Source: Candidatus Woesearchaeota archaeon
Lineage (GTDB): Archaea; Nanobdellota; Nanobdellia; Woesearchaeales; SM23-78
NCBI GenBank assembly: GCA_011372335.1
Contig: DRSY01000095.1
Coordinates: forward strand, 1-8,297
Reading direction: 5' to 3'
DNA: 8,297 nt
In this document: positions 5,604-8,297 of the stretch, one piece after another
Layout: every line of letters begins with the position of its first letter
Position numbering within the stretch: position 1 is the stretch's first letter
Notes under the pieces: generated by a model
The model's database searches: none
What the model was told of the DNA's origin: nothing
What the model saw: the letters and a program-made list of their open reading frames with translations, nothing else
Position numbers and translations under genes: made by a program

Positions 5604-6701
5604 ATGGTGGATTACGCTGCTGAGATAAGGAAGCTTGAAGAAGAGCTTAGAAATACAAAGTATAATAAGCGCACCCAGCACCATATCGGGTTGGTTAAGG
5701 CTAAGATTGCGAGGCTTAGGGAGAAGCAAGAGGCAAGGAGGAGAGCGGTTAAGAGAGCTGAGGGCTATGCTGTTAGACGCTCAGGAGATGCTACTGTTAT
5801 CCTGGTTGGCTTTCCAAGTGTGGGTAAGAGTACTCTTTTGAATGCCTTGACGCAGGCCAAAGCGGATGTTGGTGATTATGCTTTCACCACGCTTAGTGTT
5901 ATTCCTGGGATGCTTGAGTACGAGTATGCTAAGATTCAAATCCTTGATGTTCCTGGTGTTATGAAGGGCGCTAGTAATGGGACAGGGCGGGGTAAGGAGG
6001 TATTATCGGTTATGAGGGGTGCGGACTTGGCTTTAATCTTAGTTGATGTTAATCATCCAGAGCACTTAGAAGTCCTTTTAAAAGAAATACATGATTTTAA
6101 TATTAGGATTAATCAGCATAAGCCTGATGTTAGGATCAGGAAGACTGTGAGGAATGGGATAAGAATAGGAAAGACGGTTAGGCTGAGAAGGCTTTCTGAT
6201 GAGACTATCAAGGCGATTCTTAAGGAGTTCAGGATTAATAATGCAGAGGTTCTTATACGCGAGGAGATTAATGATGACCAGTTCATTGATGTACTTGAGG
6301 GTAACAAGGTTTATATGCCTGCCATTATCGTGTTGACTAAGGCTGATACTGTTGGTGCAGAAGAAGCAGAGCGGGTTAAGAAGCAGATAAATGCGGATGT
6401 TATTATAAGCGCTCAGAAAGGCATAGGAGTGAATGAGCTTAAAAAACTTGTTTTTGAAAAGCTTGATTTAATCCGGGTTTATTTAAAGGAGCCTGGTAAA
6501 GAAGCAGATATGAATGAGCCTCTTATTATGCGTAAGAACGCCACAATAAGAGATGTTTGTGAAAAGCTTCACAAAGATTTTATAAAAAAGTTCAAGTTCG
6601 TTAGGATGTGGGGGCCTAGTTCAAGGTTTCCTGGTCAGAAATTGCTCTCACTTAAACACGTTGTTAAGGATAAGGATGTGCTTGAGATACACTTAAGATA
6701 A
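5604..6701 (+). CDS. DRG-family (Obg superfamily) GTPase with TGS domain
   Basis: A 365-residue cytoplasmic GTPase of the DRG/Rbg family, whose eukaryotic members associate with translating ribosomes; the length is normal for the family. The N-terminal helical segment (1-45) contains the family signature YNKRTQHHIGLVKAKIARL. The G domain shows G1 GFPSVGKST (69-77), G2 FTT (94-96), G3 DVPG (115-118), G4 TKAD (245-248) and G5 SAQKG (269-273). An insertion of about 80 residues between G3 and G4 matches the S5D2L-type insertion of DRGs. A TGS domain occupies about 288-365 (NATIRDVCEKLH, RMWGPSSRFPGQ). G4 is TKAD rather than the usual NKxD. I chose ATG 5604 over the in-frame GTG at 5595 because the GTG lies before the predicted transcription start. 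The gene is divergent from the pilin-like pair and appears monocistronic. Confidence 0.95.
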   Translation: MVDYAAEIRKLEEELRNTKYNKRTQHHIGLVKAKIARLREKQEARRRAVKRAEGYAVRRSGDATVILVGFPSVGKSTLLNALTQAKADVGDYAFTTLSVIPGMLEYEYAKIQILDVPGVMKGASNGTGRGKEVLSVMRGADLALILVDVNHPEHLEVLLKEIHDFNIRINQHKPDVRIRKTVRNGIRIGKTVRLRRLSDETIKAILKEFRINNAEVLIREEINDDQFIDVLEGNKVYMPAIIVLTKADTVGAEEAERVKKQINADVIISAQKGIGVNELKKLVFEKLDLIRVYLKEPGKEADMNEPLIMRKNATIRDVCEKLHKDFIKKFKFVRMWGPSSRFPGQKLLSLKHVVKDKDVLEIHLR

Positions 6702-6735
6702 ATGTGTTGGTAGGATTAGGGGGGTTGTTGGTATA

Positions 6736-6753
6736 AATTTTTATGAGGTTTTT
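6736..6753 (+). terminator. U-tract terminator region after the DRG gene
   Basis: Two T5 runs (6738-6742 and 6749-6753) follow the GTPase stop codon by about 37 and 48 nt, and a third at 6767-6771 is within the next promoter. Multiple short U-tracts are typical of archaeal termination; no strong hairpin precedes them. Confidence 0.35.
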
Positions 6754-6758
6754 ATAAC

Positions 6759-6776
6759 TAAAAAGCTTTTTATATA
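6759..6776 (+). promoter_or_regulatory. TATA box of the acyltransferase gene overlapped by a 14-bp palindrome
   Basis: TTTTTATATA at 6767-6776 is a good archaeal TATA box. Transcription should start near 6798, giving a leader of about 27 nt. The perfect palindrome TAAAAAGCTTTTTA (6759-6772) overlaps its upstream half and BRE position, so a protein bound there would compete with TBP/TFB. The palindrome is low in complexity and may be chance. Confidence 0.55.
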
Positions 6777-6800
6777 ATGAATGTTTATACTGTCATGAAG

Positions 6801-6820
6801 GGGTGGGGGAGTGAGCACCC
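6801..6820 (+). promoter_or_regulatory. Leader hairpin carrying the ribosome-binding site of the acyltransferase gene
   Basis: GGGTG (6801-6805) can pair with CACCC (6816-6820) around a 10-nt loop containing GGGGAG, the only Shine-Dalgarno-like sequence before ATG 6824. The hairpin would fill most of the short predicted leader. Taken linearly, GGAG is 12 nt from the ATG, rather far; the fold would bring it closer. Confidence 0.4.
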
Positions 6821-6823
6821 AAA

Positions 6824-7603
6824 ATGCGAGTAGCTGGTGAACAACACAAGAGGCTTTATGATAAGAGGGCTCGTCCGCTTGCAGGAATCGCTATTTTTGA
6901 GAACAAGCTTTTTTGGAGAGGAGCTAAGAACAAGGTGGAAGGCGGGCCTAATATTGTTGTGGCTAATCATCCTGGAGCACACAAGGATATTGGTGTGTTG
7001 ATAAGTCTTTATACAAGGCAGTTGTTCTTCACAGCGAATAAAGAGCTTTTCTCGTATGAGGAGATGAATATGCTTGCAGAGAAGTATCTTGGCTTGTGGT
7101 TTAGAAAAGCAGGCCCTGGGGTTAAGGCGAACATGATGTTCTTTCTTAAACCATTCACTCATATTGCTGTGAGGTATATTTCATCACGCATAGCACGTGT
7201 TGGAACCATCCCTGTTGATATCCGCGGAGGGGATAATTCAGAAGCCAAGCGAGTGATGGAGCAATACTTGCTTGAGGATAAAGCAGTGGTTCTCTTGCAG
7301 TATAATAATAGGCATGCTCCTACTAAGTATGATCCTCTTAACAAGGAGATTCATGAGTTCAGGTATGGGGCGCCAAGCCTTGCTTATAAGATGTTTATTA
7401 AGCATGGGGTGAATGTCCCTGTCACGCCTATCAGCCTTGAAGGCACATACCATCCCTTCAGACCTTTTGGTAAAGTAAAGGTTAATATTGGGGAGCCGAT
7501 GTACATAACTGATTATTTAGACGTGGCAGAACCTGTTGCTGCTTTTAAAGAAGCTCTTGAGCAGAGGGTTGTGGAGCTATATAATGAGTTTAAGAGGGCA
7601 TGA
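6824..7603 (+). CDS. PlsC-like (glycerolipid) acyltransferase with variant active-site spacing
   Basis: A 259-residue protein of the LPLAT/PlsC acyltransferase superfamily, which transfers acyl groups to lipid or other hydroxyl acceptors at the membrane. Motif I appears as VVANHPGAHKD (45-55), with the catalytic pair His49 and Asp55 five residues apart rather than the usual four. Motif II is VGTIPVDIR (126-134). The motif III region (about 155-186, VVLLQYNN then FRYGAPSLA) lacks the standard FPEGT. Motif IV is VPVTPI (198-203), and the tail VKVNIGEPM is typical of the family. No transmembrane helix is obvious, although 103-121 is moderately hydrophobic. ATG 6824 is the first in-frame start after the predicted promoter. 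Since archaeal membrane lipids are ether-linked, the physiological acceptor is unclear. Membership of the superfamily is fairly sure; the reaction is not. Confidence 0.85.
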   Translation: MRVAGEQHKRLYDKRARPLAGIAIFENKLFWRGAKNKVEGGPNIVVANHPGAHKDIGVLISLYTRQLFFTANKELFSYEEMNMLAEKYLGLWFRKAGPGVKANMMFFLKPFTHIAVRYISSRIARVGTIPVDIRGGDNSEAKRVMEQYLLEDKAVVLLQYNNRHAPTKYDPLNKEIHEFRYGAPSLAYKMFIKHGVNVPVTPISLEGTYHPFRPFGKVKVNIGEPMYITDYLDVAEPVAAFKEALEQRVVELYNEFKRA

Positions 7604-7618
7604 TAATAATAGATAATT

Positions 7619-7644
7619 ATATATGGATACTATATATAGATACT
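7619..7644. repeat. 13-bp tandem repeat in the convergent spacer
   Basis: ATATATGGATACT (7619-7631) and ATATATAGATACT (7632-7644) match at 12 of 13 positions, with a third degenerate copy near 7647-7659. It lies just after the acyltransferase stop codon. Likely slippage in AT-rich DNA, though it could mark a termination region. Confidence 0.45.
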
Positions 7645-7701
7645 TGTATATTGTATACCTAGCTTATACATATTTAAGTGGAGTTTAAAGTCTTACACCG
7701 T

Positions 7702-7740
7702 TTATATCTTTTAATCTTCTTATATCTTTGGCTTTTAATC
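7702..7740. repeat. Interspersed short direct repeats before the archease stop
   Basis: TTATATCTTT occurs at 7702-7711 and 7720-7729, and CTTTTAATC at 7708-7716 and 7732-7740. The second unit looks like the first with a 4-bp insertion. On the plus strand these pyrimidine runs could terminate acyltransferase transcripts. Confidence 0.4.
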
Positions 7741-7749
7741 CTTGGGGTG

Positions 7750-8169
7750 TTATATGTCTAGTACTACTTCAATAACGTATTCTCCTTGGTACTTTTTTAT
7801 GCTCATCTCAGAGTAAGTAACTGATTTAATATTGCCTTTGACCTCGTACCTCTTGTACTTATCGCCTAGCGCAGTGCAGCTTAAGGAGAACGTTCCTTCT
7901 CCTTCTATTATCCTCATATCTTTGATCTCTGCTAGGATGAATCCTTCTGTGTCAAGCAGGAATAATAGTTCTTCAAGGAAGTCGTAGAGTAAGGAGTTAA
8001 TCCTGTTGGCTGTTATGCTAATCTTTTTCTTAATTGTTCTTTCTACCTTGCTGGTGTCTGTGAGAAAGTCAAAGGCTCCTATTACTGTATTAATAAATGC
8101 TTCTTCTAAGGTTCCTCCATAAGCTCTTATCTTTAAATCCGCGGTGTGATCCAGGTATTCGTATCTCAT
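7750..8169 (-). CDS. Archease, RtcB RNA-ligase activator
   Basis: A 139-residue cytoplasmic protein of the archease family. Archease promotes guanylylation and multiple turnover of the RNA ligase RtcB in tRNA splicing and RNA repair. The N-terminal signature is YLDHTADLKIRAYGGTLEEAF (first 20 residues from Tyr5), and the middle segment LLYDFLEELLFLLDTEGF (60-77) is characteristic. The C-terminal strand is NIKSVTYSEMSIKK, and the protein ends VVLDI with the family's near-terminal Asp at 138. Length is normal. One deviation is Ser120 where many archeases have His in the VTYH motif. The start is ATG at 8169, with no Shine-Dalgarno and an A/T-only stretch upstream, so a leaderless mRNA is possible. 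No RtcB gene is in the window. It converges on the acyltransferase gene across a 146-bp spacer. Confidence 0.94.
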   Translation of the reverse strand: MRYEYLDHTADLKIRAYGGTLEEAFINTVIGAFDFLTDTSKVERTIKKKISITANRINSLLYDFLEELLFLLDTEGFILAEIKDMRIIEGEGTFSLSCTALGDKYKRYEVKGNIKSVTYSEMSIKKYQGEYVIEVVLDI

Positions 8170-8189
8170 TTTTTTTATTTTAATTTATT

Positions 8190-8213
8190 ATTACAACTTT
8201 TATTACAACTTTT
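8190..8213. repeat. Exact 12-bp tandem duplication upstream of the archease gene
   Basis: ATTACAACTTTT occurs twice head to tail (8190-8201 and 8202-8213). Further right, ATTAATT recurs at 8217, 8231 and 8244, spaced 13-14 bp. This is the presumed promoter region of the archease gene; I see no clear single TATA box. Apart from these repeats I see nothing between 8214 and the right edge. Confidence 0.5.
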
Positions 8214-8297
8214 TTTATTAATTCTTTTTTATTAATTCTCTTTATTAATTTATTATTTACCCACTTATTTTAATCTAGGTGTGGTGGGGGGTGTTTA

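Noticed and set aside
3081..6710. Shared 12-mer TAAATGTGTTGG at 3081-3092 and 6699-6710
   Set aside because: One to a few 12-base matches are expected by chance in a window this size, and one copy includes the DRG stop codon.
6797..6811. G-rich run as a possible G-quadruplex
   Set aside because: There are only two long G runs on the strand here, not the four needed.
6785..7162. 125-codon open frame on the minus strand opposite the acyltransferase gene
   Set aside because: It lies mostly opposite a gene with clear PlsC motifs, and its translation is low in recognisable structure.
7685..7760. Short minus-strand frame just past the archease stop reading ITPQGLKAKDIRRLKD...
   Set aside because: It looks protein-like, but has no start codon or ribosome-binding site of its own, is only about 22 codons, and overlaps the short DNA repeats at 7702-7740. 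Archease already has its normal length, so a frameshift is not needed.

Overview
The window looks archaeal. Several genes are preceded by TATA boxes of the archaeal type (TTTAAATA, TTTATATA, TTTTTATATA), and at least one gene appears to have a nearly leaderless mRNA. The proteins include a VirB11/FlaI-type secretion ATPase of archaeal character, a DRG-type GTPase with a TGS domain and an archease, a combination typical of Archaea. The DNA is AT-rich, the genes are compact, and two envelope proteins have archaeal prepilin-like N-termini and very many N-glycosylation sequons. I infer an uncultured archaeon, possibly of the DPANN group, but the sequence alone does not prove the phylum.

Left block (1-5380, all on the minus strand), in order of transcription: a 170-aa pilin-like membrane protein overlaps by 10 nt a 353-aa glycosylation-rich, pilin-like membrane protein, and a U-tract terminator follows. 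After a 254-nt gap with its own TATA box and a palindrome comes a 150-aa protein with an N-terminal winged helix-turn-helix. A 135-nt spacer spanned by a 10-bp inverted repeat leads to a 484-aa Lys/Glu-rich helical repeat protein. Last, 34 nt further on, is a secretion/pilus motor ATPase that runs off the left edge. I read this as a type IV pilus-like or secretion locus. The ATPase would power assembly, the two membrane proteins would be surface subunits or minor pilins, and the wHTH and helical-repeat proteins would be cytoplasmic regulators or adaptors. No membrane platform protein (FlaJ/TadC type) is in view; it may lie beyond position 1.

Right block (5604-8169): a DRG-family GTPase and a PlsC-like acyltransferase, each with its own promoter on the plus strand, converge on a minus-strand archease, the activator of the RtcB RNA ligase. 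These look like independent housekeeping genes: ribosome-associated GTPase, lipid acylation, and tRNA splicing/RNA repair.

The most novel part is the cytoplasmic pair next to the ATPase, especially the 484-aa protein, which has at least five copies of a ~46-residue helical unit that I cannot assign to a named family. The intergenic regions hold several short palindromes and tandem repeats close to promoters, listed separately. I saw no tRNA, rRNA, CRISPR array, insertion sequence or integrase.
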